A stretch of 64,000 nucleotides of DNA, from positions 1 to 64,000 of the forward strand of contig CAWADH010000010.1 of assembly GCA_963780795.1 (NCBI GenBank). Direction: 5' to 3'. Of the stretch, positions 18,917-27,764 are shown one piece after another (position 1 is the stretch's first letter; the number at the start of each line of letters is the position of its first letter). A model generated the notes under the pieces. It had not been told where the DNA came from. It did no database searches and saw nothing but the letters and a program-made list of their open reading frames with translations. This DNA comes from DATJGR01 sp963780795 (lineage in GTDB: Bacteria; Pseudomonadota; Gammaproteobacteria; Pseudomonadales; Azotimanducaceae). The position numbers and the translations under genes are program-made.

Positions 18917-19843
18917 ATGCGCTGCGCACTGTTCACCCATCCCGATTGTCTGCTCCACGAGGCCGAGCCGGGCCATCCTGAGCGCCCCGCGCGGCTGGTT
19001 GCGATCCTCAATCACCTGATCGAAACGGGACTCGAATCCGAACTCGAGTACATCCGTCCGAATCCGGCCGGCATCGCCGAGTTCGAGACGATCCACGACT
19101 CCGGCTTCGTGCGCTCGCTGTACGCGGCGATTCCGAGTCACGGCATCGCGCATCTCGATGCCGATACCAGTCTCGGGCCGATGACGGTGAACGCAGCGGA
19201 ACTCGCGGCCGGTGCGGTGCGCGACGCGGTCGAACTGGTGCTGCGCGACGAGACCCGTCGCGCGTTCTGCGCGATCCGTCCGCCGGGACATCACGCGGAA
19301 GAAGACCAGGCGATGGGCTTCTGCTTCTTCAACAACGTCGCGCTGGGCGCGCAGATCGCATTGGCACAGCCCGGCATCGAGCGCGTTGCGATTCTCGATT
19401 TCGACGTGCACCACGGCAACGGCACCGTCGACATCTTTCGCGACCGTCCCGAGGTGCTCGTCTGTTCGAGCTTCCAGCATCCGCACTACCCGCATCGGCT
19501 GTACGACCTGCAGCGGCCGAACATCGTCAACACGCCGCTGCCGGCGTTTACGAAGGGTCTCGGATTCCGCAGGGCCGTCGAGCGCGACTGGTTGCCGGCG
19601 TTGGCGCGCCACCGACCGGATCTGATTCTGGTTTCGGCCGGATTCGACGCGCACGTGGAAGATCCGCTGGCGCAGCTCGAACTCGTCGAAGACGACTATC
19701 GATGGGTGACCGATCTGATCGTCTCGGAAGCGAATACGTACGCGCGCGGTCGCGTCGTGTCGGTGCTCGAAGGCGGCTATGCGCTCGGCGCGCTGGCGCG
19801 TTCCGCAGCAACCCACATCGAAGGGTTGTTGGCCGGAACCTGA
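18917..19843 (+). CDS. Histone-deacetylase-family amidohydrolase
   Basis: 308 residues, zinc-dependent deacetylase fold. Key elements: HPERPARL near the start, RPPGHHAEEDQAMGFCFFNN with the active-site histidine pair, ILDFDVHHGNGT carrying Asp/His zinc ligands, SAGFDAH with the last zinc-ligand Asp, and EGGYALGAL with the catalytic tyrosine. Bacterial members act on acetylated polyamines, acetoin-related or other small amides, so a histone substrate is not implied. Its stop sits one base from that of the convergent SDR gene. Confidence 0.93.
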   Translation: MRCALFTHPDCLLHEAEPGHPERPARLVAILNHLIETGLESELEYIRPNPAGIAEFETIHDSGFVRSLYAAIPSHGIAHLDADTSLGPMTVNAAELAAGAVRDAVELVLRDETRRAFCAIRPPGHHAEEDQAMGFCFFNNVALGAQIALAQPGIERVAILDFDVHHGNGTVDIFRDRPEVLVCSSFQHPHYPHRLYDLQRPNIVNTPLPAFTKGLGFRRAVERDWLPALARHRPDLILVSAGFDAHVEDPLAQLELVEDDYRWVTDLIVSEANTYARGRVVSVLEGGYALGALARSAATHIEGLLAGT

Positions 19844-19844
19844 T

Positions 19845-20618
19845 TCAGGCGCGCAGCGCCTGCTGGCCGCCGCCGTCGCAGTACACGCGCTCGCCGGTCA
19901 GGTACGAATTCCGCTCCGACACCAGGAAGCGCACCACGTTGGCGACGTCTTCGGGCTGACAGACGCGACCGAACGGCATCACTCCGTCGAGTTCGCGCAG
20001 ATCCTTCACGCCGGCCGACGCTTTCATCAGGCGGCGTCCCATTTCCGTTTCGACGAGACCCGGCGCGACGATGTTGACGCGAATGCCGTGCGGCCGCTCT
20101 TCTTTCGCCAGCGTGAACGCCAGCGCTTCCATCGCGCACTTGCCCATGTTGTACGGTGCGCCGAACGCGCCGAGGCTGCGCGTTGCAACCGACGAAATCA
20201 TCACGATGTCGCCGCGCCCGAGGTTGCGCATCTTCGGAATCACCAGTTTCGACAGGTAATGCGGCGCGAACGCGTGACACGCGACGACGCGCTGCATTTC
20301 GGCTGGGTCGGTGTCGGCAACCGCCTGACCTCTGCTCGCGATGCCGGCGTTGTTCACGAGAATGCCGATCGGACCGAGGTCTGCTTCGATCTGCCCGACC
20401 ATCTCCCGATCCTGCTCGAAATCGTCGACCGAAGCCTGATAAGCCCGCGCACGACGGCCGAGCGCTTCGACGGCCGCGACCACTTCCGCGGCGGCATCGG
20501 CGTCGCGCCGATAGTTGATGGCGACGTCCGCGCCGTCTTCCGCCAGCGACAACGCAATACCTCGACCGACACCGCGACCCGCGCCGGTGACCAGCGCGAT
20601 TCGTCCAGCTAACGACAT
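19845..20618 (-). CDS. SDR-family oxidoreductase (FabG-like)
   Basis: 257 residues from ATG 20618. Classical short-chain dehydrogenase with TGAGRGVGRGIA for NAD(P) binding, NNAG, SS before the active site, YNMGK as the YXXXK catalytic pair, and a PGLVETEMG loop. RR after the second strand (INYRRDA) suggests NADP(H). The gene follows the PaaG-like crotonase (35 bp upstream) on the same strand, consistent with a hydratase-dehydrogenase pair in acyl-CoA breakdown. Confidence 0.9.
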   Translation of the reverse strand: MSLAGRIALVTGAGRGVGRGIALSLAEDGADVAINYRRDADAAAEVVAAVEALGRRARAYQASVDDFEQDREMVGQIEADLGPIGILVNNAGIASRGQAVADTDPAEMQRVVACHAFAPHYLSKLVIPKMRNLGRGDIVMISSVATRSLGAFGAPYNMGKCAMEALAFTLAKEERPHGIRVNIVAPGLVETEMGRRLMKASAGVKDLRELDGVMPFGRVCQPEDVANVVRFLVSERNSYLTGERVYCDGGGQQALRA

Positions 20619-20652
20619 GACTGAGGCTCCGCTCTTCTTGATGTTGATTGCG

Positions 20653-21435
20653 CTATTGGCCCTTGAACTTCGCGTCGCGCTTTTCGAGGAACGCAGCAAC
20701 GCCTTCGCCAAAGTCGCTCGTCCGGCCGGCTTCGCTCTGCAGGCGCGACTCGAGATCCAGCTGCTGCTCGTACGCGTTCGACCACGTGTCCCAGTACGCG
20801 CGCCGGATCAGCGCCAGCGAGCGCGGCCCGTTCGCCAGTTGCCGCGCGATACCCATCGCGCCGTCCATCAACGCGGCAGGGTCTTCGTACAGACGGTTGA
20901 CCAGCCCCCACTCGAACGCCTTTTCCGCCGGCAGCCGTTCTGCGAGCAGCGACAGTTCGATTGCGCGACCCCAGCCGATCATGCGCGGCAACAGGAACGT
21001 CGCGCCGCCGTCGGGGATCAGTCCGATCCGCGCGAACGCCTGCATGAAGAATGCGTTCTTCGACGCACAGACGATGTCGCCCATCATCGCGAAGCTCATA
21101 CCGACGCCGGCCGCCGCGCCGTTCACCGCGGTCACCATCGGCATCTGCAGGTCGCGGATGGCGAGCAGCAGCGGGTGATAGCCACCGCGTAGCGTGTCCC
21201 CGGCACCCGAGCCGGAGCCGGCGCTGTCCGCCAGATTGGCGCCGGACGAAAAGCCGCGACCTTCGCCGGTGAGCAACAGACAGCGCGCGCCGCGCGACGG
21301 ACTGGCCACTTCGCGCACGGCCTGCGTCAGTTCGCCGAGCATCTGGGCGCCGATCGCGTTCAGCACTTCGGGATGGTTGAACTTCAGAACCGCGACGTTG
21401 CCGTCGAATTCGAGTGATACGCGCTCGTACGCCAT
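20653..21435 (-). CDS. Enoyl-CoA hydratase/isomerase family protein (PaaG-like)
   Basis: 260 residues from ATG 21435, with AGGAG as ribosome-binding site. Crotonase fold: FNHPEVLNAI, the oxyanion-hole segment FSSGANL, AVNGAAAGVGMSFAMMGD and ARIGLIPDGGATFLLPR. The IPDGG form is typical of PaaG-type isomerase/hydratases rather than the classical two-glutamate hydratases. It is probably cotranscribed with the SDR downstream. It would hydrate or isomerise an unsaturated acyl-CoA. Confidence 0.9.
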   Translation of the reverse strand: MAYERVSLEFDGNVAVLKFNHPEVLNAIGAQMLGELTQAVREVASPSRGARCLLLTGEGRGFSSGANLADSAGSGSGAGDTLRGGYHPLLLAIRDLQMPMVTAVNGAAAGVGMSFAMMGDIVCASKNAFFMQAFARIGLIPDGGATFLLPRMIGWGRAIELSLLAERLPAEKAFEWGLVNRLYEDPAALMDGAMGIARQLANGPRSLALIRRAYWDTWSNAYEQQLDLESRLQSEAGRTSDFGEGVAAFLEKRDAKFKGQ

Positions 21436-21536
21436 GACGTTCTCCTGGTGGCACAACTGAAATGTCGAACGTGATGTAACCGAAATGACGGACAGGCGTC
21501 GAGAACTTTCAGCGTGCGTCGACTAAGCTCGCGCCG

Positions 21537-22478
21537 ATGCAACGCGAACCCTGGCACAACGATTTTCCGATGACGCCTGCTCGCGTCGCCGAGGTCATCG
21601 CCGCCGATCTGCCGGAATTCGCCGATCCCCACGTAGCAATGCTCGGCGAGGGGTGGGATTTCACGACGTTCCTGGTCGACGGCGAGTGGGTGTTTCGATT
21701 TCCGAAGCGCCGCCAGTGCGCACGTCAGCTGGCGCGCGAATTCAAACTGCTAGAAGCGCTCGCGGCGCCGCTGGCGCGGCAGTCGATCGCAATCCCGCGC
21801 TATCGCTACAACGTGCAGACGCCGCTGCTGTCGAAGGTGCCCTACGTCGGATATCCCCTGCTTCCCGGCGAACCGCTGGTCGAATGCGCGGCCGACTCGA
21901 TCGACAGCACCGCCATCGCCCGCCAGCTCGGTGCATTCCTGCAGCTGCTGCAGACGACGGCGCCTACGTCAGCGCCGCGCAGCTACCACGATCAGTTTCC
22001 ATCAGACCTGATCGACTTCCGGCGCGAACTGGACGAGTCCAGCGCGGCACTGCCGCCCTCGATCGCCGAGGGTTGCCGAATCGCGCTCGAGCGTGTGCCC
22101 GCCTTCGATCGCGAGCCGCCGCGCTTCCTGCACGGCGATCTGGGAGTCGAGCACGTTCTCGTGGATCGCCGCCGCAGTGAGATCGTCTCGATCATCGACT
22201 GGGGCGACGCCGGGTGGGGAAATCGCATCGCCGACCTGGTCGGGCTGTGGGCCTGGGGCGGCGACGGTGTCGTGCGCGCGGCGCTGCCGGCGTGGGGCCA
22301 GAAGCTCGGATCTGACGACTGGGCGCGTCTGCGTCAATGGGGTATTGCGTATGCCATCGGATCTGCGTACTACGGATACAAAGACCGGCGCGACCCGTTA
22401 CATGCCACTGCGTTAGGCTGGCTCGCACGCATGCAGAAGGCCGGACAGCTGGCCAACTCGGAAACACCCGATGCCTGA
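21537..22478 (+). CDS. Aminoglycoside phosphotransferase (APH)-fold kinase
   Basis: 313 residues, protein-kinase-like fold of the APH/choline kinase family. GEGWDFTTFLV is the nucleotide loop region, VFRFPKR carries the ATP-contact lysine, FLHGDLGVEHVLVD is the catalytic loop (HGD) and IIDWGDAG the metal-binding aspartate motif. It is probably a small-molecule or CoA-ester kinase; an antibiotic-resistance role is not supported. Its last 8 bases overlap the next gene. Confidence 0.85.
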   Translation: MQREPWHNDFPMTPARVAEVIAADLPEFADPHVAMLGEGWDFTTFLVDGEWVFRFPKRRQCARQLAREFKLLEALAAPLARQSIAIPRYRYNVQTPLLSKVPYVGYPLLPGEPLVECAADSIDSTAIARQLGAFLQLLQTTAPTSAPRSYHDQFPSDLIDFRRELDESSAALPPSIAEGCRIALERVPAFDREPPRFLHGDLGVEHVLVDRRRSEIVSIIDWGDAGWGNRIADLVGLWAWGGDGVVRAALPAWGQKLGSDDWARLRQWGIAYAIGSAYYGYKDRRDPLHATALGWLARMQKAGQLANSETPDA

Positions 22479-22956
22479 CACCGATCTAGCACCGATCAAA
22501 CGCATGATCATTGAGCGCGCCTGTGAGCAGCTTTCCATCGCCTATGCGCGAGCCGTCGATTTTCGCGACTACGACGCGTTCGTAGAGCTGTTCACCGACG
22601 ACGCACTGCTCGACCTCGGCATGCAGATCAAAGGCAAGAAGGCGATCCGCGAATCCATGCAGAAGCGCTCGGATGAGATCCGGTCGCGTCACGTGCTGAC
22701 CAACATTTCCATTGAGGTGCAGGATTCGCAACACGCGCGCGGCGTCTCGTATCTCACGCTGTATCGACACATCGGCACCGAGAGCCTGCGCACCGACATA
22801 CCGGTGGCGTCTACGGTTCCGACGGCAGTCGGACACTACGAGGACGCGTTCGTGCTGACCGATGCGGGCTGGCGTTTCAAGACACGCACCCTGCACGTCG
22901 CGTTCCGAAATCCAAATGGCAATCCCAACGGCGTCAAAGCGAAGCCTGCAGGCTGA
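22471..22956 (+). CDS. SnoaL-like / NTF2-fold protein
   Basis: 161 residues from ATG 22471, overlapping the kinase gene by 8 bp, so translation is likely coupled. RACEQLSIAYARAVDFRDYDAFVELFTDDALLDLG is the N-terminal helix pair of SnoaL_4 proteins (dehydratase, isomerase or ring-hydroxylase small-subunit-like), followed by a curved sheet (HVLTNISIEV, YEDAFVLTDAGWRFKTRTL). Proteins of this type often act as cyclases, dehydratases or isomerases on hydrophobic substrates. No catalytic residue can be assigned with confidence. Confidence 0.8.
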   Translation: MPDTDLAPIKRMIIERACEQLSIAYARAVDFRDYDAFVELFTDDALLDLGMQIKGKKAIRESMQKRSDEIRSRHVLTNISIEVQDSQHARGVSYLTLYRHIGTESLRTDIPVASTVPTAVGHYEDAFVLTDAGWRFKTRTLHVAFRNPNGNPNGVKAKPAG

Positions 22957-23014
22957 TCGTGCAGGCAACATATCCAGCACCGACTATTGCCCGAATTTCC
23001 GCGCTGTGGCGATA

Positions 23015-23539
23015 ATGCGATCCATGTCGGAAACCCTCGCCATCGAACTCGGCCTCGCGCGCGTATCTGAAGCTCCGCTGATCGCCCGCATGTCGCGCGA
23101 CTACATCGAACACGGTCTGCACTGGCGTTGGCAGACCGCGCAGATTCGCGGCCTGATCCTCGACAAAGAGACGGTCGCGCTGTGTGCACGCGCCCAGCCG
23201 TTGCGGCAGCAGGATCCGACCACGCCGTCGCCGTATCGCGATGGCGACATACTCGGGTTCGGCATCATGACGTACGGGCTCGAAACGGCGCACCTGATGC
23301 TGCTCGCGGTGCAGCCGCGCGCGCGCCGCCGCAACATCGCGTCGAACGTGCTGGACTGGCTCGAAGAAACCGCCATCACCGCAGGCGTGAATCGCATCGA
23401 ACTCGAGGTGCGCGCCGGCAATACCGGTGCCCGTTCGTTCTACCGCGAACGCGGCTATCACGAGCGCGATTACCTCGCCGGCTACTACAGCGGACAGGAG
23501 TCCGCCTTTCGCATGGCGCGCAATCTGCGCAAGTCGTGA
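23015..23539 (+). CDS. GNAT N-acetyltransferase (RimI-like)
   Basis: 174 residues from ATG 23015 (ATG 23024 also in frame). The acetyl-CoA loop LLAVQPRARRRNIASNVLDWLEE and the ELEVRAGNTGARSFYRERGYHERDYLAGYY core are RimI-type. The target amine is unknown. The stop overlaps the next start as GTGA. Confidence 0.85.
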   Translation: MRSMSETLAIELGLARVSEAPLIARMSRDYIEHGLHWRWQTAQIRGLILDKETVALCARAQPLRQQDPTTPSPYRDGDILGFGIMTYGLETAHLMLLAVQPRARRRNIASNVLDWLEETAITAGVNRIELEVRAGNTGARSFYRERGYHERDYLAGYYSGQESAFRMARNLRKS

Positions 23540-24456
23540 CCCCGGTTCCGCTGAGCGTCGGTACGCTCGCCGCGCCGGAGATTCTCCGCGCACCGCATCG
23601 CGAACGCGCGCGCTTCATCGATTCGATCGTCGATAGCGGCCTGGACCACGTCTTCATCGCCGATCACGTCAGCTTCCACGTCGGTACAGGCATGGATGGG
23701 CTGATCAACGCCGCCACTCTGACCGCAACGAACCCCGCACTGAAGGTGGTGGTGGGCGTGTATCTTCTGGCGTTGCGACACCCCGTGACCGTGGCGCGGC
23801 AACTGGCGACGATCGCCGAATCGGCACCGGGACAGCTGGTGTTCGGCGTCGGTGTCGGCGGCGAGGATCGCAATGAAATCGCGATGTGCGGCGTCGATCC
23901 GCGAACGCGCGGTCGCCGAACCGACGAGTCGCTGCACATCGTGCGGCGTCTGCTGGACGGCGAACCGCTCGACCACGCCGGCGAGTTCTTCCGCTTCGAA
24001 CGGGCCTGGATTCAACCGAAACCCGAGCCTGCTATTCCGATCCTCATCGGCGGTCGGGCCGACGCCGCCCTGCAGCGCGCAGCGCTTTACGGGGACGGCT
24101 GGCTCGGCATCTGGTGCTCGCCGCAACGCTATGGGCAAGCGCTCGCCGAAATCGCCGCGCGAGCGGCCGTTGCAGGGAGACCGGCGCCCATGCACAACGG
24201 TATCCAGCTGTGGATCGGTATCGACAACGACCCCGCTAAGGCGCGCGGCCGGCTGGCGAAGGGAATGGAGCGCTTCTACCGGATTCCATTCGAGCGGTTC
24301 GAAAAATACAGTCCGTTCGGCACGCCGGAAGTGGTTGCGGAAGCGCTGTCTCGATATCGCGACGCGGGTTGCCGGCTGTTCAATCTGATGCCGGTTGCGG
24401 CTGATCCGGAGACCGGCATCGCCGCAGTCGCCGAGATCAAACGACTGCTCGGCTAA
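23536..24456 (+). CDS. LLM-class (luciferase-like) flavin-dependent oxidoreductase
   Basis: 306 residues. GTG 23536 overlaps the preceding TGA (GTGA), which decides the start. TIM-barrel features: HVFIADHVSF, YLLALRHPVTVARQLATI, GVGVGGEDRNEIAMCGVDPRTRGRRTDESL and IPILIGGRADAALQRAALYGDGW. Family members use reduced FMN or F420; there is no direct evidence for which here. The operon with SnoaL-like and GNAT genes hints at oxidation of a hydrophobic catabolite. Confidence 0.88.
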   Translation: MTPVPLSVGTLAAPEILRAPHRERARFIDSIVDSGLDHVFIADHVSFHVGTGMDGLINAATLTATNPALKVVVGVYLLALRHPVTVARQLATIAESAPGQLVFGVGVGGEDRNEIAMCGVDPRTRGRRTDESLHIVRRLLDGEPLDHAGEFFRFERAWIQPKPEPAIPILIGGRADAALQRAALYGDGWLGIWCSPQRYGQALAEIAARAAVAGRPAPMHNGIQLWIGIDNDPAKARGRLAKGMERFYRIPFERFEKYSPFGTPEVVAEALSRYRDAGCRLFNLMPVAADPETGIAAVAEIKRLLG

Positions 24457-24461
24457 CCCAC

Positions 24462-24833
24462 GTGAAGCCGGGCGCAACCGGGTTCAGGCGCATCGTCGAT
24501 GCGACCGGATATACGCTGAAAGGTTTGTCTGCAGCGTGGCGCAACGAGTCCGCATTTCGGCAGGAAACCGTGCTGGCGGTGCTGCTCGCCCCCTTAGCAT
24601 TCTGGTTGGGGCGATCGGTGCTCGAGACCGCTCTGCTGCTCGCCACGCTCGCCTTCGTTCTGACGACGGAACTGTTGAACTCGGCGATCGAGGCCGTCGT
24701 CGATCGCGCGAGTCCGGAACTCAACGAACTCGCCGGTCGCGCGAAAGACATGGGTTCTGCCGCCGTCTTCGTCAGCCTCACGACGGTGGTGGTCGTCTGG
24801 GCGATGATTGCCTTCGATCGCTTCGCTCGATGA
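24462..24833 (+). CDS. dgkA: Diacylglycerol kinase
   Basis: 123 residues from GTG 24462. Three TM helices and the diagnostic ELLNSAIEAVVDR motif (about residues 70-82) identify prokaryotic DgkA, which phosphorylates diacylglycerol formed during membrane-derived oligosaccharide or other head-group transfer. WRNESAFRQE in the N-terminal amphipathic region is also typical. It is the last gene of the plus-strand run and ends 6 bp from the convergent kinase gene. Confidence 0.94.
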   Translation: MKPGATGFRRIVDATGYTLKGLSAAWRNESAFRQETVLAVLLAPLAFWLGRSVLETALLLATLAFVLTTELLNSAIEAVVDRASPELNELAGRAKDMGSAAVFVSLTTVVVVWAMIAFDRFAR

Positions 24834-24839
24834 CGCCAA

Positions 24840-25844
24840 TCAGCCGAGCAGATCGAGCGCGCGCTGCACCAGCGGCTCCATCGACAGCTTGCTGACTTCC
24901 CACAGCGGATCGTCGCGCTTGCCGCGGCGGTGCAGGCTGAGGTTGAAGCCCGAGATGATCGCGAACTTGTACGCCGCGAGCGCGCGGAACCAATTGATGT
25001 CCGGCAACGGTTTGCCCCACGCCTCCGTATACATCGCGATCAGCGTGTCCGGATCGAGGAACTGCGGTCGTGCGTCGGTGCCTTTGTGCCAGGCCGCCGG
25101 ATCGCTGAACGTCGCGATCCAGCCGAGGTCGTTCAGCGTCGCACCGATGCCGGTGAGTTCCCAATCGATCACCGCGAGCAGCCGCCCGCTCGTCGAGCAG
25201 AACAGATTAGCGGTCTGGAAATCGCCGTGGAAAACGCCAACCGGCGCGTCCTTCGGCAGGCGTTCGAGCAGGCGCTTGCGCACCTGCGGCACCAGCGCGA
25301 GCCGTTCCGGATCGGCGGCGCGCTCGTAGAACCGATCCCAGCGCACCACGTCATCCTCGAACGGAATCGGATCGCCGAGATATGGCGTCTTCCTGCGCCA
25401 GTCGATGCGATGAATCTCCGCCAGCGCAGACATCGCCTGGCGGCCGAGATCGTTCAGCACGCTGCGCGAAAGCGCGGCACCCCACTCGCCGGGAGCCAGG
25501 CGCAATACGTCGCCTTGCAGCTTCGGCACGATGAAATACGGACAGCCGAACCATTGCGTGTCGGCGCCGGACCAGCGGACGCTGCAGTGCGGCACGGCGG
25601 TGCCGTCGAGCGCGTTCAATACTTCGACCTGCCTCAATACGTCCGCGGTGCCTTTCCACTGCACGTTCGGCGGCGGCAGTCGGATGAACCAACTGTCTCG
25701 AACGTCGCGGCTCGCAACGCTGAACCCATAAGCGAAACCGGCATGGCCGGGCATCTTGTGCACATCGAAGACGTGCGCGTCCGGATCCTCGTAGTGGTGC
25801 TGGCAAAACGGCACCAGGCGTCGGCTCAGTTCATCCAGTTCCAT
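24840..25844 (-). CDS. Phosphotransferase-family protein (LvaA/ACAD10-like kinase domain)
   Basis: 334 residues, APH-fold kinase. GVFHGDFQTANLF is the catalytic loop and VIDWELTGIGATLNDLGW the metal-binding motif with the WEL-TxG form seen in ACAD10/11 and LvaA proteins. Those relatives phosphorylate 4-hydroxyacyl-CoAs so that the 4-hydroxyl can be eliminated. ATG 25844 has AGGAAA upstream. It is preceded 15 bp upstream on the same strand by an acyl-CoA synthetase, which fits a CoA-ester substrate. Confidence 0.85.
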   Translation of the reverse strand: MELDELSRRLVPFCQHHYEDPDAHVFDVHKMPGHAGFAYGFSVASRDVRDSWFIRLPPPNVQWKGTADVLRQVEVLNALDGTAVPHCSVRWSGADTQWFGCPYFIVPKLQGDVLRLAPGEWGAALSRSVLNDLGRQAMSALAEIHRIDWRRKTPYLGDPIPFEDDVVRWDRFYERAADPERLALVPQVRKRLLERLPKDAPVGVFHGDFQTANLFCSTSGRLLAVIDWELTGIGATLNDLGWIATFSDPAAWHKGTDARPQFLDPDTLIAMYTEAWGKPLPDINWFRALAAYKFAIISGFNLSLHRRGKRDDPLWEVSKLSMEPLVQRALDLLG

Positions 25845-25859
25845 GGCGGTTTCCTTTTT

Positions 25860-27404
25860 CTAGACCGATGCGGGGCCAGGGAAGCGATCGCGCAGCACGC
25901 GTTTCAGGATCTTTCCGCTCGGATTGCGCGGGATTTCCGCGACGAACGCAACGCCGCGCGGCTGCTTGTATCCGGCCAAGCGACCGCGACAGAACTCGAT
26001 CACGTCTTTCTCCGCCAGCGCATCGTCTTTGCGCACCACGATCGCGAACGGCGACTCACCCCACTTCGCACTCGGTTGGCCGATGACGGCGGCTTCCGCG
26101 ATGCCGTCGTGAGCCATGAGAATGTTCTCGATCTCGGCCGGATAGACGTTCTCGCCGCCCGAAATGATCATGTCTTTGATGCGATCCTGAATGAAGATGT
26201 AGCCGTCGTCGTCCATAACCGCGACATCGCCGGTGCGCAACCAGCCGTTGACGATGGTCTCGGCAGTCGCCTCAGGTCGATTCCAATAGCCGAGCATCAC
26301 GTGCGGTCCGCGCACCCAGACTTCGCCCGGTTCACCGGCAGCGCAGTCCTTTCCGGCTTCGCTGACCACGCGGATGTCCGTGTGGAAGAACGCCTTGCCG
26401 GTGGAACCGATCTTCTTCAGCGCGTGGTCGGCGTCGATCAGGCACGCGGGTCCGCAACTCTCGGTGAGTCCGTAGATCTGGTGCACCTCGATGCCGAGCT
26501 TCGAATACGCCTCGATCAACGGTTCCGGCACCGGTGCCGCACCGCACATGCACCATCGCAACGTCGAGTAGTCGAAGCGCGAAAGGTCGCCCACCTGCAA
26601 CATGAAATTGAGCATCGCCGGCACGCAGAGCCCGCAGGTGATCCGCTCCGATTCGATCAGTTCCCACGCCCGCACCGGGTCGAACGTGCGCATCACGATG
26701 CTCGCCGCACCGCGATAGACGTTCACCGTGAGGGGCGTCAACGCACCGACATGGAACATCGGCAGACAGGCGAGGTAGCGTTCGTGTTCCCTGTAGTAGG
26801 TCGTCGCAGCAATCGTCAGCACACCCCACATGGCCGTGCTGTGGGTGTGCACCACGCCTTTCGGCAGACCGGTGGTACCCGACGTGTACATGATGTAGAG
26901 GCGGTCGTCGTCGCGCGCGGTGACGGTCGGTTCCGCGTCCGCAGCCGCGTCGCGAAAACGTTGATAGCTCTGCGCAAAACCGGTAAGCGGCTCGCGATCG
27001 GTGACCTGCAGCCACTGCGCGACGTCGGTTTTCGCACCGCGCGCATGTAGTTCGGTGACCGTGTCGAGGAACTCTTCGCCGTAGATCAGCCGCGTGGTGC
27101 CGCTGTCTTTGAGGATGAACTCGAGTTCGTCCGGAACGAGACGCCAGTTCAACGGCACCACCACGGCGCCGATCTTTGCCAACGCAAAATACGCTTCCAT
27201 GAACTCGGCGCTGTTCATCATCATCAAGCCGATCCGTTCGGCCTTCTTCACGCCACTCGCGACCAGCGCGTTCGCCAACCGATTGCAGCGCGCATTCAGC
27301 GCGCGGAAGCTGAGTCTCGAACCCGACGCGCCGTCGACGTACGCGTCGGCGTCCGGACTGAGATGGGCCCGCTTCGACAGAAAGGCACCAATGTTGTTCT
27401 GCAT
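25860..27404 (-). CDS. Acyl-CoA synthetase (AMP-forming)
   Basis: 514 residues from ATG 27404, preceded by a GGGGAG ribosome-binding site. ANL-superfamily ligase: P-loop YTSGTTGLPKG, IYGLTESCG (A5-like), GWLRTGDVAVMDDDGY, DRIKDMIISGGENVYPAEIE and C-terminal lysine motif NPSGKILKRVLR. It activates a carboxylic acid to its CoA thioester through an acyl-adenylate. Probable operon with the downstream phosphotransferase; the chain preference cannot be read from sequence. Confidence 0.93.
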   Translation of the reverse strand: MQNNIGAFLSKRAHLSPDADAYVDGASGSRLSFRALNARCNRLANALVASGVKKAERIGLMMMNSAEFMEAYFALAKIGAVVVPLNWRLVPDELEFILKDSGTTRLIYGEEFLDTVTELHARGAKTDVAQWLQVTDREPLTGFAQSYQRFRDAAADAEPTVTARDDDRLYIMYTSGTTGLPKGVVHTHSTAMWGVLTIAATTYYREHERYLACLPMFHVGALTPLTVNVYRGAASIVMRTFDPVRAWELIESERITCGLCVPAMLNFMLQVGDLSRFDYSTLRWCMCGAAPVPEPLIEAYSKLGIEVHQIYGLTESCGPACLIDADHALKKIGSTGKAFFHTDIRVVSEAGKDCAAGEPGEVWVRGPHVMLGYWNRPEATAETIVNGWLRTGDVAVMDDDGYIFIQDRIKDMIISGGENVYPAEIENILMAHDGIAEAAVIGQPSAKWGESPFAIVVRKDDALAEKDVIEFCRGRLAGYKQPRGVAFVAEIPRNPSGKILKRVLRDRFPGPASV

Positions 27405-27548
27405 CCCCGCTCCCCACAGTGCGCAACAGATGTGTTGCCCGACCGGCATTCTGGTCAAAACGCCGGCCGGAGTGAACCGTGGTGAACCGCAGTGAACGCA
27501 ATGGGAACTACTGAAACAGGTGTGTTACAAAAATTCCCAGATTGTTCT

Positions 27549-27576
27549 TTGCACTGCGCCAATCACCCCGTAGAAT
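27549..27576 (+). promoter_or_regulatory. Possible sigma-70 promoter ahead of the structured leader
   Basis: TTGCAC and TAGAAT separated by 16 bp. Transcription would begin near 27583 and include the three-way fold at 27616-27690 before reaching the merR start codon at 27799. Support is consensus match only. Confidence 0.4.
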
Positions 27577-27615
27577 TCGCTCGTTTTTCGGGGTCTCCCC
27601 ACTCCGAACGACGTA

Positions 27616-27690
27616 ATGGCGTGGCGCGGTGTCTCTCTCCCCTCCTCCCAGCGCCGCGATGACAGTACTCAGGTACTGTCACCACGCCAT
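27616..27690 (+). ncRNA. Candidate structured RNA element (three-way junction) in the merR leader
   Basis: Three perfect helices nest without overlap. P1 is ATGGCGTGG (27616-27624) with CCACGCCAT (27682-27690), 9 bp. P2 is CGCGG (27625-27629) with CCGCG (27654-27658), 5 bp. P3 is TGACAGTAC (27660-27668) with GTACTGTCA (27673-27681), 9 bp, closed by the four-base loop TCAG. Only A27659 is unpaired at the junction. The P2 loop is 24 bases and nearly all pyrimidine, including CCCCTCCTCCC, which could pair with Shine-Dalgarno-like purine runs. P3 alone could instead be a DNA operator, because it shares GTACTGT with other sites near the regulator. Confidence 0.45.
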
Positions 27691-27734
27691 CCTTTAACCC
27701 CTCTCGCGATTCCCTGTTACCGCTCATCCGAGGC

Positions 27735-27764
27735 GTACTGGACAGTGTTCCGTTGATCTGTACA
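27735..27764 (+). promoter_or_regulatory. Possible MerR/LitR-type operator elements just upstream of merR
   Basis: GTACTG (27735-27740) followed by ACAGTG, and TGTACA (27759-27764), lie 35-65 bp before the regulator's start. TGTACA fits the T(G/A)TA(C/T)A element described for LitR/CarH-type MerR proteins. Autoregulation is an inference. Confidence 0.4.

Noticed and set aside
21537..22478. Aminoglycoside resistance gene
   Set aside because: The APH fold is present, but the context is metabolic and the protein shows no specific resemblance to resistance enzymes.
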